From an uncultured Clostridium sp. (lineage in GTDB: Bacteria; Bacillota; Clostridia; Peptostreptococcales; Peptostreptococcaceae): a stretch of 14,918 nt of DNA. Made by a program: the position numbers and the translations under genes. The notes under the pieces are model-generated. The model saw only the letters and a list, made by a program, of their open reading frames with translations, was not told the origin of the DNA and did no database searches. The stretch's first letter is position 1, and each line of letters opens with the position of its first letter. The stretch is taken from contig USRS01000062.1 of assembly GCA_900557165.1 (NCBI GenBank), positions 1-14,918 on the forward strand, given 5' to 3'. Below are positions 1 to 7,215 of this stretch, one piece after another.

Positions 1-692
1 CTTAAAACCATCATTATTCCTATATCTTTTGGACAAGTTTCTATAATGTCTGTCCTAATTCCCACATCCATTTGGGCAACTCCAAGATAAGAACCTGCTA
101 TTTCATTTCTTTCATCAATTAAAGCAACTTTTACTCCTTTGAAGTTAAATTTATCATTTCCATTGCTTAAATTTCTCACTATATCTCTTAGCAAAGTAGT
201 TTTACCGCACTGTGGAGGTGATATTATTATGGTGTTATTTATTTTTGTAGAACCTTTTACAATATGGTTCATCACTTTATCAGAACAATTTTTAATTTCT
301 TTTGATATTCTTATATTTAAAGAAGAAATATATTTTATGTTTTCTACTTTTCCATTTTCAACTATGGCTTTTCCAACTATTCCTACTCTATGGCCTCCCC
401 TCAAAGTAACAAATCCTTTTTTTATATCATCCATAAAAGAATGTATAGAGTATTTGCATATTATTTGAAAGGTCTGTTCTATATCTTCTTTAGTTACTAC
501 ATAGGCATTATCCATATTTTTATCTAGTTTTTTAGTTTTATCATTATAAAAATAGTCTATTAAATCTCCATTTATGATTAATGGTTTATTTACTCTAAGT
601 CTTATCTCTTCTATATTTTCTCTTTTCAATGTTTTGATTTTTTCTCTTAAATTAAGTGATAGTGAATTAATAACTTCATCTGAAAGTTTCAT
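1..692 (-). CDS. spoIIIAA: Stage III sporulation protein AA (SpoIIIAA), 5' part only
   Basis: This is the ATPase of the SpoIIIA complex, which acts with SpoIIQ to form the channel between mother cell and forespore after engulfment. The window holds 230 codons; the family is usually a little over 300 residues, so the C-terminus lies beyond the left edge. Seen directly: an N-terminal region with IRLRVNKPL (30-38), the conserved LRGGHRVGIVG (97-107), the P-loop SPPQCGKTT (158-166) and the LIDERNEIAG segment (191-200) carrying Walker B-like acidic residues. The ATG at 692 follows GAGGAGGAC. A sigma-E-like promoter lies just upstream (721-749), which fits mother-cell expression. The remaining spoIIIA genes would be expected to the left. 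Identity is near certain from the motifs. Confidence 0.95.
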   Translation of the reverse strand, partial: MKLSDEVINSLSLNLREKIKTLKRENIEEIRLRVNKPLIINGDLIDYFYNDKTKKLDKNMDNAYVVTKEDIEQTFQIICKYSIHSFMDDIKKGFVTLRGGHRVGIVGKAIVENGKVENIKYISSLNIRISKEIKNCSDKVMNHIVKGSTKINNTIIISPPQCGKTTLLRDIVRNLSNGNDKFNFKGVKVALIDERNEIAGSYLGVAQMDVGIRTDIIETCPKDIGIMMVL

Positions 693-720
693 TTCTTGTC
701 CTCCTCTCTTGTTTATAATA

Positions 721-749
721 TTTATATTTATTACTTGTACTAAATATTA
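721..749 (-). promoter_or_regulatory. Candidate sigma-E promoter for spoIIIAA
   Basis: On the minus strand TAATATT (743-749) is followed after 14 bases by AATATAAA (721-728), about 29 bases before the spoIIIAA start codon. The sigma-E consensus is roughly TCATATT-N14-CATACAAT, so the matches are 6/7 and 5/8. The region is extremely AT-rich, so chance similarity is possible. The position and the biology of spoIIIA (known to be sigma-E dependent in Bacillus) support the call. Confidence 0.35.
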
Positions 750-772
750 CATTTAGAATAAGTTTATCTTTA

Positions 773-800
773 TTGACTTTCTCATTTCCTATGGTAGTAT
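773..800 (+). promoter_or_regulatory. Sigma-A-type promoter of the protease-yaaA unit
   Basis: TTGACT (773-778) and TAGTAT (795-800) are separated by 16 bases, and a TGG directly before the -10 gives an extended -10 element. Transcription would start near 807, about 25 bases before the start codon at 832. The ribosome binding site TAGGAGGT lies at 821-828. Confidence 0.55.
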
Positions 801-831
801 TTAAATAATAAAAAGAAAAATAGGAGGTAAA

Positions 832-1635
832 ATGATAGCTTTAACTTTTAAGATTAGTATTTTTCTAAGTTTATTAACAATTGGAATGTTTCTTTTCTTC
901 GGATATATTTATAGCATTATTGAAAAAATAAATTTTAGATACTTAATATCAACTTTTGGAAGTATTGGAATTTTACTTACAGGTATAATCGGTACAACCG
1001 TACATGAGTTGGGACATTTAATTATGTGTTTTATTTTCAATCACAAAATAAATAGTTTTCAATTTTTTAATTTCAAAAATTATAAATCTGAAAGTACTTT
1101 AGGATATGTATCTCATAAATATAATGAAAAGAGTTTATATCAAAAGGCAGGTAATTTTTTTATAGGCATAGGTCCTATTATTTCTGGCACATTATTTATG
1201 ATATTAAGCTTTAAATTTTTATTACCAAATAAATTTTCACTTTTAAATATGGACAATTATTTATTTTATTTAAGTAATATAAATATAGAAAATTTCATCT
1301 TATTATTTATTAATTTATTTAAAATTTTGTTTAAAGCTTTATTTTCTATTGATAATTTAAACAATATAAAATTTTATATTTTTATTTATTTGATGATTTG
1401 TGTATCTACACATATTTCTTTAAGCAAAAAGGATTTTGAAAATAGTAGTATAGGAATTTTTTCTTTGTTTATTATTTTCTTCATGATAACTTTTATTTGC
1501 ATTATGTTAAATTTAAATAGCATTTTAATTATTTTCATAAATTGTTTATTATATTTATCCATCTTTTTAACTATTGGTTTAATTTTTTCTATTGTTTCTT
1601 TAGGAATAGTTTTTTTACTTTCTCTAATAAATTAA
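832..1635 (+). CDS. Predicted M50-like integral membrane zinc metalloprotease
   Basis: The protein is 267 residues and almost wholly hydrophobic, with several predicted membrane segments (about 5-30, 38-57, 107-130, 153-172, 178-193 and 205-265). HELGH at 58-62 follows a glycine-rich membrane helix (GIIGTTV), the arrangement of site-2-type M50 proteases, and a second glycine-rich helix AGNFFIGIGPIISG lies at 106-119. The classical NPDG motif is absent. Instead THISLSKKD (193-201) may supply the third zinc ligand through D201; that role is inference. The start has a textbook TAGGAGG. The decayed yaaA begins 19 bases after the stop codon and is probably on the same transcript. Substrate and role are unknown; a membrane-protein or regulator-cleaving protease is the best general guess. 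It could also be a catalytically inactive relative. Confidence 0.7.
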   Translation: MIALTFKISIFLSLLTIGMFLFFGYIYSIIEKINFRYLISTFGSIGILLTGIIGTTVHELGHLIMCFIFNHKINSFQFFNFKNYKSESTLGYVSHKYNEKSLYQKAGNFFIGIGPIISGTLFMILSFKFLLPNKFSLLNMDNYLFYLSNINIENFILLFINLFKILFKALFSIDNLNNIKFYIFIYLMICVSTHISLSKKDFENSSIGIFSLFIIFFMITFICIMLNLNSILIIFINCLLYLSIFLTIGLIFSIVSLGIVFLLSLIN

Positions 1636-1654
1636 TTTTAAAGGAGTTTTTAAT

Positions 1655-2205
1655 ATAATTTTAATTATTTCACCTGCAAAGAATATGAGAAATTTAAAAA
1701 TTGATAATATAAATGCAAAACCATACGGTGAATCTAGATTTTTTACAAAAGAAATCAAGGAGATAATAACTATCTTAAAAAATTTAACTCCTTATGATAT
1801 CCAATCTTTGACGAAAATCAACGAAAAAATAGGTTTTCAGTCTTATGCTTATTTTCAAGATTTCAATTTTAAAGATAAAGGTGTTTGCGGGCAAAATTTA
1901 TAAAAAATTATATAGTGACGATAATATAATTATAAATTTAGCCTCTGAAGAATATACTAAGACTGTAAGGAGTTTTTTAAGTGAAGATAACTTATTTTAT
2001 TGATATAGATTTTAAAGTCCACATAGACGGAAAATTAAAGACTATAGTTACCTGATCAAAGATGACTCGTGGTCAAATGATTAAATATATTATTAAAAAT
2101 AGAATTGATAACCCAGAAGAATTAAAAAATTTTTCTTTTAATGGATATAAATTTGATCATACTCTTTCGTCAGATAAGAAATATGTTTTTATTAAACAGG
2201 ACTAA
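1655..2205 (+). pseudogene. yaaA: Decayed yaaA (peroxide stress protein, DUF328/UPF0246)
   Basis: Intact YaaA is about 250 residues and limits DNA damage under peroxide stress in E. coli. Here the N-terminus ILIISPAKNM reads from 1658, but the codon placed 8 bases after AAGGAG (1641-1646) is ATA (1655-1657), not ATG. The frame runs through FQDFNFKDKG and stops at 1901. A second frame entered near 1880-1890 gives KIYKKLYSDDNIIINLASEEYTKTV, quoted here as KIYKKLY then NLASEEYTK, and stops at TGA 2001-2003. A third frame continues from 1999 as IDIDFKVHIDGKLK, meets TGA at 2053-2055, then resumes as RGQMIKYIIKNRI and ends at 2205 with KQD. In all about 183 codons remain, so some 65-70 are missing from the middle. 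The lesions are independent and rule out one sequencing error. A 72-residue reading frame from the internal ATG at 1685 survives but is only the N-terminal remnant. Confidence 0.92.
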
Positions 2206-2233
2206 AATTTTTTATAGCGTCAATAGTATTAAT

Positions 2234-2269
2234 AAAAAATCCTTCCATTTATTCAAGGAAGGATTTTTT
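2234..2269. terminator. Bidirectional terminator between yaaA remnant and plsX
   Basis: A perfect 13-bp inverted repeat, AAAAAATCCTTCC (2234-2246) and GGAAGGATTTTTT (2257-2269), has a 10-base loop and T-runs on both sides. It lies immediately next to the plsX stop codon and serves convergent units on both strands. Confidence 0.93.
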
Positions 2270-2270
2270 A

Positions 2271-3305
2271 TTATTCTTCTATTTTATTTTCTACTTTAGA
2301 TTTCTCAGCTTCTTTTCTTTCTAATAAATAGATTTCTATGTCTTCAACTACATTTCCTTCTACAAAATGTATAGCTTGATTTATGGCATTTTTTATTGCT
2401 TTAGCATTAGAACTTCCATGAGCTTTAATAACTCCACCCTTAACACCTAAGAATGGGGCTCCACCGTATTCCGAATAGTCAAGGAAAGATTTTAGCTTTC
2501 TTAAGTCATCTTTTATAAGTAATGCACCAAGCTTTCCTTTTGTACTACTCATTAAAGTTTCCTTCATAAGTTTCATCATTCCCATGGCAACACCTTCACA
2601 AGTTTTTAACATTATATTTCCAGTAAATCCATCACAAACTATTACATCTGCCTTAGATTCTATAACATCTCTACCTTCAATATTTCCTATGAAATTTAAA
2701 TCCATATTTTTTAATTCTTCATAAGCTGCTTTTACAAGTTCATTTCCTTTACCTTCTTCTGAACCTATATTAGCAAGACCTATTCTTGGACTTTCCATAT
2801 TTAAAACTTTTTTAAGATAAATATTTGCCATCATTGCAAATTCACTTAAGTTTCTTGGCTTACAATCTGCATTTGCTCCACTATCTGCAATTATAGTCAT
2901 ACTTCCTTTTATATTTGGCATACAAGGACAAAGACAAGGTCTATCAATACCTTTTATTCTTCCAACTACTAAAGTTGCTCCTGTAAGTAATGCACCCGTA
3001 CTCCCTGCAGAAACTATGGCATCTGCTTTCTTTTCTTTTACTATATTCAAACCTACTACCATAGAAGAGTCTTTTTTTCTTCTTATAGCTTGAACTGGCT
3101 TATCTTCATTTTCTATTATTTCAGTAGTATGTACTATTTCTAATTTACTTCTATCAAATTCGTAATTAGAGAATTCTTTTTCAAGTAAATCTTTATCACC
3201 TGTTACTACTATTTCTACATTATATTCTTTTATTGCTTCAACTACACCGCCTACTACAGCCTTAGGTGCGTTATCTCCACCCATACCATCAACAACTATT
3301 CTCAT
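2271..3305 (-). CDS. plsX: Phosphate acyltransferase PlsX
   Basis: PlsX converts acyl-ACP to acyl-phosphate, the acyl donor that PlsY uses for glycerol-3-phosphate acylation, the first step of membrane phospholipid synthesis. It is a peripheral cytoplasmic-membrane enzyme. The 344-residue length is normal. The N-terminus MRIVVDGMGGDNAP is the family signature; SAGSTGALL (about 100-108), ADSGAN (about 141-146), CDGFTGN (about 223-229) and SEYGGAPFLGVKG (about 277-289) are further conserved blocks. The last 20 residues are charged and dispensable-looking. The start follows AAGGAGGAC. In many Firmicutes plsX sits in rpmF-fapR-plsX-fab clusters; here it is a single-gene unit with its own promoter (3359-3387) and terminators on both sides, and no fapR or fab gene adjoins it. 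Confidence 0.97.
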   Translation of the reverse strand: MRIVVDGMGGDNAPKAVVGGVVEAIKEYNVEIVVTGDKDLLEKEFSNYEFDRSKLEIVHTTEIIENEDKPVQAIRRKKDSSMVVGLNIVKEKKADAIVSAGSTGALLTGATLVVGRIKGIDRPCLCPCMPNIKGSMTIIADSGANADCKPRNLSEFAMMANIYLKKVLNMESPRIGLANIGSEEGKGNELVKAAYEELKNMDLNFIGNIEGRDVIESKADVIVCDGFTGNIMLKTCEGVAMGMMKLMKETLMSSTKGKLGALLIKDDLRKLKSFLDYSEYGGAPFLGVKGGVIKAHGSSNAKAIKNAINQAIHFVEGNVVEDIEIYLLERKEAEKSKVENKIEE

Positions 3306-3345
3306 ACTTGTCCTCCTTATGTATGTTTTCTTTACAAATATATAT

Positions 3346-3375
3346 AATTATTACTAGTATTTTACAGTAATTATT
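3346..3375. promoter_or_regulatory. Inverted repeat over the plsX -10, possible operator
   Basis: AATTATTACT (3346-3355) and AGTAATTATT (3366-3375) form a 10-bp inverted repeat with one mismatch around a 10-base centre that contains the predicted plsX -10. A repressor bound here would block plsX transcription. FapR is the known lipid regulator of plsX in Gram-positives, but the sequence is not a clear match to the published Bacillus FapR box, so the regulator is unknown. Confidence 0.35.
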
Positions 3376-3387
3376 TTTTAATTTCAA
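3359..3387 (-). promoter_or_regulatory. Sigma-A promoter of plsX
   Basis: On the minus strand TTGAAA (3382-3387) and TAAAAT (3359-3364) are separated by exactly 17 bases. Predicted transcription starts near 3352, leaving a leader of about 47 bases with AAGGAGG before the ATG at 3305. Confidence 0.65.
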
Positions 3388-3414
3388 CTCTCATTTATTT
3401 TTAGATTTTAATAA

Positions 3415-3444
3415 AAAAACATGTAGATTACTCTACATGTTTTT
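3415..3444 (-). terminator. Terminator after rpmF
   Basis: The 12-bp stem AAAAACATGTAG-type, whose core is ACATGTAG (3419-3426) and CTACATGT (3433-3440), has a 6-base loop and flanking A/T runs. On the minus strand it is followed by a run of seven T. It lies 11 bases past the rpmF stop codon and isolates yceD-rpmF from plsX. Confidence 0.9.
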
Positions 3445-3455
3445 AAAAAATATCA

Positions 3456-3632
3456 TTATTCAGATACTATTTCTTTACCTTTGTAATGTCCACAATCTGG
3501 ACAAACTCTATGTGGTAATTTTGGTTCATGACATTGTGGACACTCTACGAATCCTGTTGCTGTCATTTTTGAGTTAGCCGCTCTTCTCATTTTAGTTTTT
3601 GATTTAGCTGTTTTACGCTTAGGTACTGCCAT
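3456..3632 (-). CDS. rpmF: 50S ribosomal protein L32
   Basis: This gene encodes 58 residues starting [17 protein letters not shown], the typical basic L32 N-terminus. A zinc ribbon follows with Cys31, Cys34, Cys44 and Cys47 (CPQC and CPDC), so this is the zinc-binding form of the protein. L32 is a structural component of the large ribosomal subunit near the peptidyl transferase region. The start at 3632 lies 13 bases after the yceD stop codon, and that stop TAA overlaps the TAAGGAGGTGG ribosome binding site, implying coupled translation. The yceD-rpmF pair is a widely conserved arrangement. Confidence 0.97.
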   Translation of the reverse strand: MAVPKRKTAKSKTKMRRAANSKMTATGFVECPQCHEPKLPHRVCPDCGHYKGKEIVSE

Positions 3633-3645
3633 TTAAGCCACCTCC

Positions 3646-4173
3646 TTAGTCATTTTTAAATAAATCTTTTAATTTAGCAAAACGTGGATCTATTTCATCC
3701 TCGTCATTGGCAATTTGGCTACATGCACAAGTTTCCCTATTTAGGTTAGCTCCACAACCTTGACAAAGTCCTTCACAATCATCTTTACAAATAACTTGCG
3801 CTGGCGCATTAAATATTAATGTTTGCCCTATTATATCAAGTAAATTTACTTCATCACCATCAATAATGAAAGCATCATATTCTTCAAATGCATCTTCATC
3901 AAAATTGTCTTTAACTAAGAAACCTTCTATAGCATATTCTATTGGTACTTTAACTTCATCTAAACATCTAGCACAATTGTCTAATATTTCGAAGCTAACA
4001 GTAGCATCTAAATAATATCCTTTATTCGTTCTAGATATTTTACCTTTAAGGTTTAGCGGTGAAGTTATTTTATATGTGTTCTCACAATAATTAATACTAT
4101 CAATTTTTTGTGAAAAATTCAAGTCTATTTTATCAGTTTCTTTTCTGTTTAACTTATCTAGACTAATTATCAT
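3646..4173 (-). CDS. YceD family protein (DUF177)
   Basis: The 175-residue acidic protein belongs to the YceD/DUF177 family, whose gene almost always precedes rpmF. Family members have been linked to 23S rRNA accumulation and large-subunit assembly, chiefly in plants and E. coli; the exact biochemical role is not settled. Visible features are a beta-rich N-terminal half, CARCLDEV (about 89-96), and the C-terminal cysteine cluster CKDDCEGLCQGCG (about 129-141) plus CAC (154-156), typical of Gram-positive members and possibly metal-binding. The protein ends IDPRFAKLKDLF, another hallmark. The ATG at 4173 follows GAGGTG, and a perfect-consensus promoter lies 28 bases further upstream. Confidence 0.92.
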   Translation of the reverse strand: MIISLDKLNRKETDKIDLNFSQKIDSINYCENTYKITSPLNLKGKISRTNKGYYLDATVSFEILDNCARCLDEVKVPIEYAIEGFLVKDNFDEDAFEEYDAFIIDGDEVNLLDIIGQTLIFNAPAQVICKDDCEGLCQGCGANLNRETCACSQIANDEDEIDPRFAKLKDLFKND

Positions 4174-4201
4174 ACTTTCACCTCGTTATATTACCAAATT
4201 T

Positions 4202-4230
4202 ATTATACAAATCTAGTCAATGTTTGTCAA
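4202..4230 (-). promoter_or_regulatory. Perfect-consensus sigma-A promoter of yceD-rpmF
   Basis: On the minus strand TTGACA (4225-4230), 17 bases, TATAAT (4202-4207): every consensus base matches. Transcription would start near 4195, giving a leader of about 22 bases. Such a strong promoter suits a ribosomal protein gene. Confidence 0.88.
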
Positions 4231-4244
4231 GTATTTTTACTTGA
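4227..4244. promoter_or_regulatory. Inverted repeat overlapping the yceD-rpmF -35
   Basis: TCAAGTA (4227-4233), TTTT, TACTTGA (4238-4244) is a perfect 7-bp inverted repeat that covers four bases of the -35 hexamer (4225-4230). A protein bound here could block or modulate polymerase. The regulator is unknown. Confidence 0.35.
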
Positions 4245-4307
4245 TAGTTAAAAATAAGATTTTAATACTTTTTTTGTCAATTTATATTAAATAAATTAAC
4301 AAAACTA

Positions 4308-4337
4308 TTTTAAGGTAGGTCTAAGCCTACCTTAAAA
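4308..4337 (-). terminator. Terminator-like hairpin after ackA
   Basis: TTTTAAGGTAGG (4308-4319) and CCTACCTTAAAA (4326-4337) pair perfectly over 12 bp with a 6-base loop. It lies about 50 bases past the ackA stop. The T-tract on the minus strand is broken (TAGTTTTG), so termination may be partial, or the stem may protect the mRNA end. Confidence 0.75.
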
Positions 4338-4388
4338 CTTTAAATATATTATAACAAAGAAATTTTTATTACTTAAATAAATTTAAAA

Positions 4389-5585
4389 TTATTTAACTAA
4401 TGCTAAAGTATCTCTAGCTATCATTAATTCTTCGTTAGTTGGTATTAGTAATACTTTAACTTTAGAATCAGCAGCAGATATTACAGTTTCTTTTCCTCTT
4501 ACATTGTTAGCTTCTGCATCCATTTTAACTCCTAAGTATTCCATGTTAGAAGCTATTGCCATTCTGTTATCTATACCATTTTCACCTAATCCAGCAGTGA
4601 ATACTATAGCATCAACACCGTTCATTTCTGCAGCGTAAGATCCGATGTATTTTTTAACTCTAGTGTGGTAAGCATTTAAAGCATCTATAGCTTTTTGATC
4701 ACCTTTTGCAGCAGCAGCTTCTATATCTCTGAAATCAGAAGATATACCAGTCATACCGTAAACACCTGACTCTTTGTTCATTAAGTTATCTACACCATCT
4801 GCATCTAATCCTTCTTTTCTCATCATGAAAGGTATTATAGCAGGGTCTATATCACCACATCTAGTTCCCATTATTAATCCTTCTAATGGAGTAAGACCCA
4901 TTGAAGTATCTATAACCTTACCATTTTTAACAGCAGCTAAAGAAGCGCCGTTTCCTAAATGACAAGTTATTATTTTTAAGTCTTCTATATTTTTTCCTAA
5001 CATTTCTGCAGCTCTTTGAGATACATATTTATGAGAAGTTCCGTGGAATCCATATCTTCTTACTCCGTACTCATCATATAATCTGTGAGGTACACCGTAA
5101 AGGTAAGCTTCCGGTCCCATTGTTTGATGGAAAGCAGTATCGAATACAGCTACATTTGGTACTCCTGGAAGTATAGTTTTCATAGCATCTATTCCCATTA
5201 AGTTAGCTGGGTTATGTAATGGTGCTAAGTCATTGCAAGCTTTTATAGCTTCTTCAACTTCGTCTGTTATTACTACTGAAGATGCGAATTTTTCACCACC
5301 GTGAACAACTCTATGTCCAACAGCATCTATTTCAGACATATCTTTAACTCCACCGTAAACTGAATCTTGAACACCTGCAAGAACTAATTTTATAGCATCT
5401 TGGTGATCTTTCATTGGTTGTTCAACGATGTATTTACCTTCTACACCATCTTTTTTTTGAGTAAGTATAGAACCTTCTATACCTATTCTTTCAACTAATC
5501 CTATACATAATACTGCTTCATTTTCCATATCTATTAATTGATATTTTAATGAAGAACTACCACAGTTTAATACTAATACTTTCAT
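4389..5585 (-). CDS. ackA: Acetate kinase
   Basis: Acetate kinase interconverts acetyl-phosphate plus ADP with acetate plus ATP, the energy-yielding last step of acetate production in fermenting Clostridia. From the ATG at 5585 the protein has 398 residues, the normal length. Motifs seen: [11 protein letters not shown] at the N-terminus (phosphate-binding), [54 protein letters not shown] and the C-terminal [10 protein letters not shown] with the metal-binding glutamate. An upstream TTG at 5594 is in frame but sits only one base from AAGGAGG, so the ATG ten bases downstream is the better start. A promoter lies at 5637-5665. pta, often adjacent, is not beside it; tmcAL diverges on the other side. 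Confidence 0.98.
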   Translation of the reverse strand: MKVLVLNCGSSSLKYQLIDMENEAVLCIGLVERIGIEGSILTQKKDGVEGKYIVEQPMKDHQDAIKLVLAGVQDSVYGGVKDMSEIDAVGHRVVHGGEKFASSVVITDEVEEAIKACNDLAPLHNPANLMGIDAMKTILPGVPNVAVFDTAFHQTMGPEAYLYGVPHRLYDEYGVRRYGFHGTSHKYVSQRAAEMLGKNIEDLKIITCHLGNGASLAAVKNGKVIDTSMGLTPLEGLIMGTRCGDIDPAIIPFMMRKEGLDADGVDNLMNKESGVYGMTGISSDFRDIEAAAAKGDQKAIDALNAYHTRVKKYIGSYAAEMNGVDAIVFTAGLGENGIDNRMAIASNMEYLGVKMDAEANNVRGKETVISAADSKVKVLLIPTNEELMIARDTLALVK

Positions 5586-5636
5586 TATTAGCAATCCTCC
5601 TTAAAAATTTAAAAATTTTCTTTAAATTAATGTTCA

Positions 5637-5665
5637 AATATGACTATTCAACTTTATATTGTCAA
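5637..5665 (-). promoter_or_regulatory. Sigma-A promoter of ackA
   Basis: On the minus strand TTGACA (5660-5665), 17 bases, CATATT (5637-5642). The -35 is perfect and the -10 matches at four of six positions. Transcription would start near 5630, about 45 bases before the ackA ATG. Confidence 0.6.
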
Positions 5666-5835
5666 TCATAATAAATATAACACCTTTTTAATTAAAAGTA
5701 CATACTATTTATAAAAATAAACTTATATAATATTTTAATATTACAAATGAATACTTTTATATTTTTATTTGATATAATAAATACTTGTCATGTAAAATAA
5801 GATGTTTTATTTATTATTAATGAAATAAAGTATAT

Positions 5836-5855
5836 TTATGTGTTTTATCACATAA
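5836..5855. repeat. Palindrome TTATGTG-N6-CACATAA
   Basis: A perfect 7-bp inverted repeat (5836-5842, 5849-5855) lies in the divergent ackA-tmcAL region. The GTG/CAC cores stand out in DNA that is otherwise nearly all A and T. It looks like a dimeric regulator site, but the spacing is two bases shorter than the CRP site TGTGA-N6-TCACA and it is not a standard Rex box. Confidence 0.4.
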
Positions 5856-5943
5856 TTTATATTATTAAGTATTATGTATATTTTTGTCAACTTAAAATAT
5901 ATAATAAATTAATATATTAAAAATTACTAAAAAGGAGATTTTT

Positions 5944-7209
5944 ATGAATTTATTAGGATTAGTTGTTGAATACAACCCTTTTCATAATGGTCATAAATAC
6001 CATCTAGAAAAATCAAAGGAATTAGCAAAAGCAACACATACAATGGCAATTATGAGCGGATCCTTTTTACAAAGAGGAGAACCCGCTTTATTAGATAAAT
6101 ATACAAGGGCTGAGATAGCTGTAAAAAACGGTGTGGATTTAGTTGTAGAACTTCCTACTCTTTATTCTTGTCAAAGTGCAGAAATATTTTCTCACGGAGC
6201 TATTGCCACATTAAATTCTCTTAATTGTGTTAACTCAGTTTGTTTTGGTAGTGAAGAAGGAAATGTAGAAATTTTATATACTATAGCTGAAATTTTAGTT
6301 AAAGAACCAAAAGATTTTAAAATTTCATTAAAAAAATATTTAGATGAAGGACTAGTTTTCCCCATAGCAAGAAGTAAGTCTTTATACAAATATATTAATA
6401 AAAATAATTTACTAAATTTAAAAGAAGATGAACTTCAAAAAGTTTTAAATTCTTCTAATAATATTTTAGGCATTGAATACATAAAAAGTTTAATTAAATT
6501 AAACAGCTCTATTAAACCATTTACTATTACTAGAGTGGCTTCTGCATATAATTCAAAAGACATAGAAAGTAATATTTGCTCAGCTACAGCTATTAGAAAT
6601 TCTCTAAAAAATAATACGAACTTAGAAATTATAAAAAATGTTGTTCCTCCTTCAACTTTTGAAGAAATAGAAAATAAAATAAATCATAATTTCAACCCTG
6701 TTTTTGACTGTGATTTTTATGATATTTTATCTTCTACAATTATAAGAGATTACCCAAATTTAAATAATTATTTTGAAGTAAATGAAGGTATAGAAAATAA
6801 AATTTATTCTAATATTTTCACAAGTAAAAACTTAGAAGAGTTAATTAATTCTACAAAATCAAAACGTTATACTATGACTAAAATAAAAAGAACTTTAAAT
6901 AATATTCTTTTAGGTATAAACAAAGATGACGTAATGAAAGTAAAAGACCTTTTTCAAATTCCTTACATTAGAGTTTTAGCTTTTAATAATAAAGGTCGAG
7001 AAATTATAAAAAAAATAAAAAATTCTTCTGATATTGAAATTATAACTAAATTTTCAAAAATAAGTCATGTTAATGATCCTCTATTTGATACATTAATCAA
7101 ATATGACTTAAAAGCTAGCAATATGTATAATATGATTTATTATAAAAATAATAGAGAACTATTAAAAGGACCTATGGATTATTACTTATCACCTAAATAT
7201 GTGTTATAA
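5944..7209 (+). CDS. tmcAL: tRNA(Met) cytidine acetate ligase TmcAL (YlbM)
   Basis: TmcAL forms N4-acetylcytidine at the wobble position of elongator tRNA(Met), activating acetate with ATP to acetyl-AMP. The 421-residue product is close to family length. [13 protein letters not shown] (8-20) carries the nucleotidyl-transferase HxGH motif (H14, H17); [20 protein letters not shown] (about 39-58), DLVVELP and FGSEEGN are family blocks. Another conserved element is the SATAIRNSL segment near residue 216. The protein uses acetate itself as substrate, so the divergent acetate kinase gene is a metabolically related neighbour, though a functional link is only inference. A terminator follows directly after the stop. 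Confidence 0.93.
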   Translation: MNLLGLVVEYNPFHNGHKYHLEKSKELAKATHTMAIMSGSFLQRGEPALLDKYTRAEIAVKNGVDLVVELPTLYSCQSAEIFSHGAIATLNSLNCVNSVCFGSEEGNVEILYTIAEILVKEPKDFKISLKKYLDEGLVFPIARSKSLYKYINKNNLLNLKEDELQKVLNSSNNILGIEYIKSLIKLNSSIKPFTITRVASAYNSKDIESNICSATAIRNSLKNNTNLEIIKNVVPPSTFEEIENKINHNFNPVFDCDFYDILSSTIIRDYPNLNNYFEVNEGIENKIYSNIFTSKNLEELINSTKSKRYTMTKIKRTLNNILLGINKDDVMKVKDLFQIPYIRVLAFNNKGREIIKKIKNSSDIEIITKFSKISHVNDPLFDTLIKYDLKASNMYNMIYYKNNRELLKGPMDYYLSPKYVL

Positions 7210-7215
7210 ACTACT

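Larger units (their letters stand above)
5586..5943. other. Divergent intergenic region ackA-tmcAL (358 bases)
   Basis: This very AT-rich region holds no gene that I can support. It contains the ackA ribosome binding site and promoter on the left, the palindrome at 5836-5855, and the tmcAL ribosome binding site AAGGAGA (5932-5938), five bases before its ATG. I could not pick a convincing rightward promoter: TATAAT-like strings are frequent here and none has a good -35 at proper spacing. Confidence 0.7.

Noticed and set aside
139..756. Rightward open frames opposite spoIIIAA
   Set aside because: They are antisense to a well-conserved ATPase, have no ribosome binding sites and read as low-complexity hydrophobic sequence.
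1685..1903. A 72-codon rightward frame starting with ATG
   Set aside because: It is the N-terminal remnant of the yaaA pseudogene. The conserved ILIISPAKNM sequence continues upstream of this ATG in the same frame, so it is not a separate gene.
5586..5594. TTG start adding three residues to AckA
   Set aside because: It sits one base from AAGGAGG, too close for initiation, while the ATG at 5585 has proper spacing and the family N-terminus.
5740..5935. TATAAT strings as a tmcAL promoter
   Set aside because: Several occur, but none has a convincing -35 at 16-18 bases. In DNA this AT-rich they carry no weight alone.
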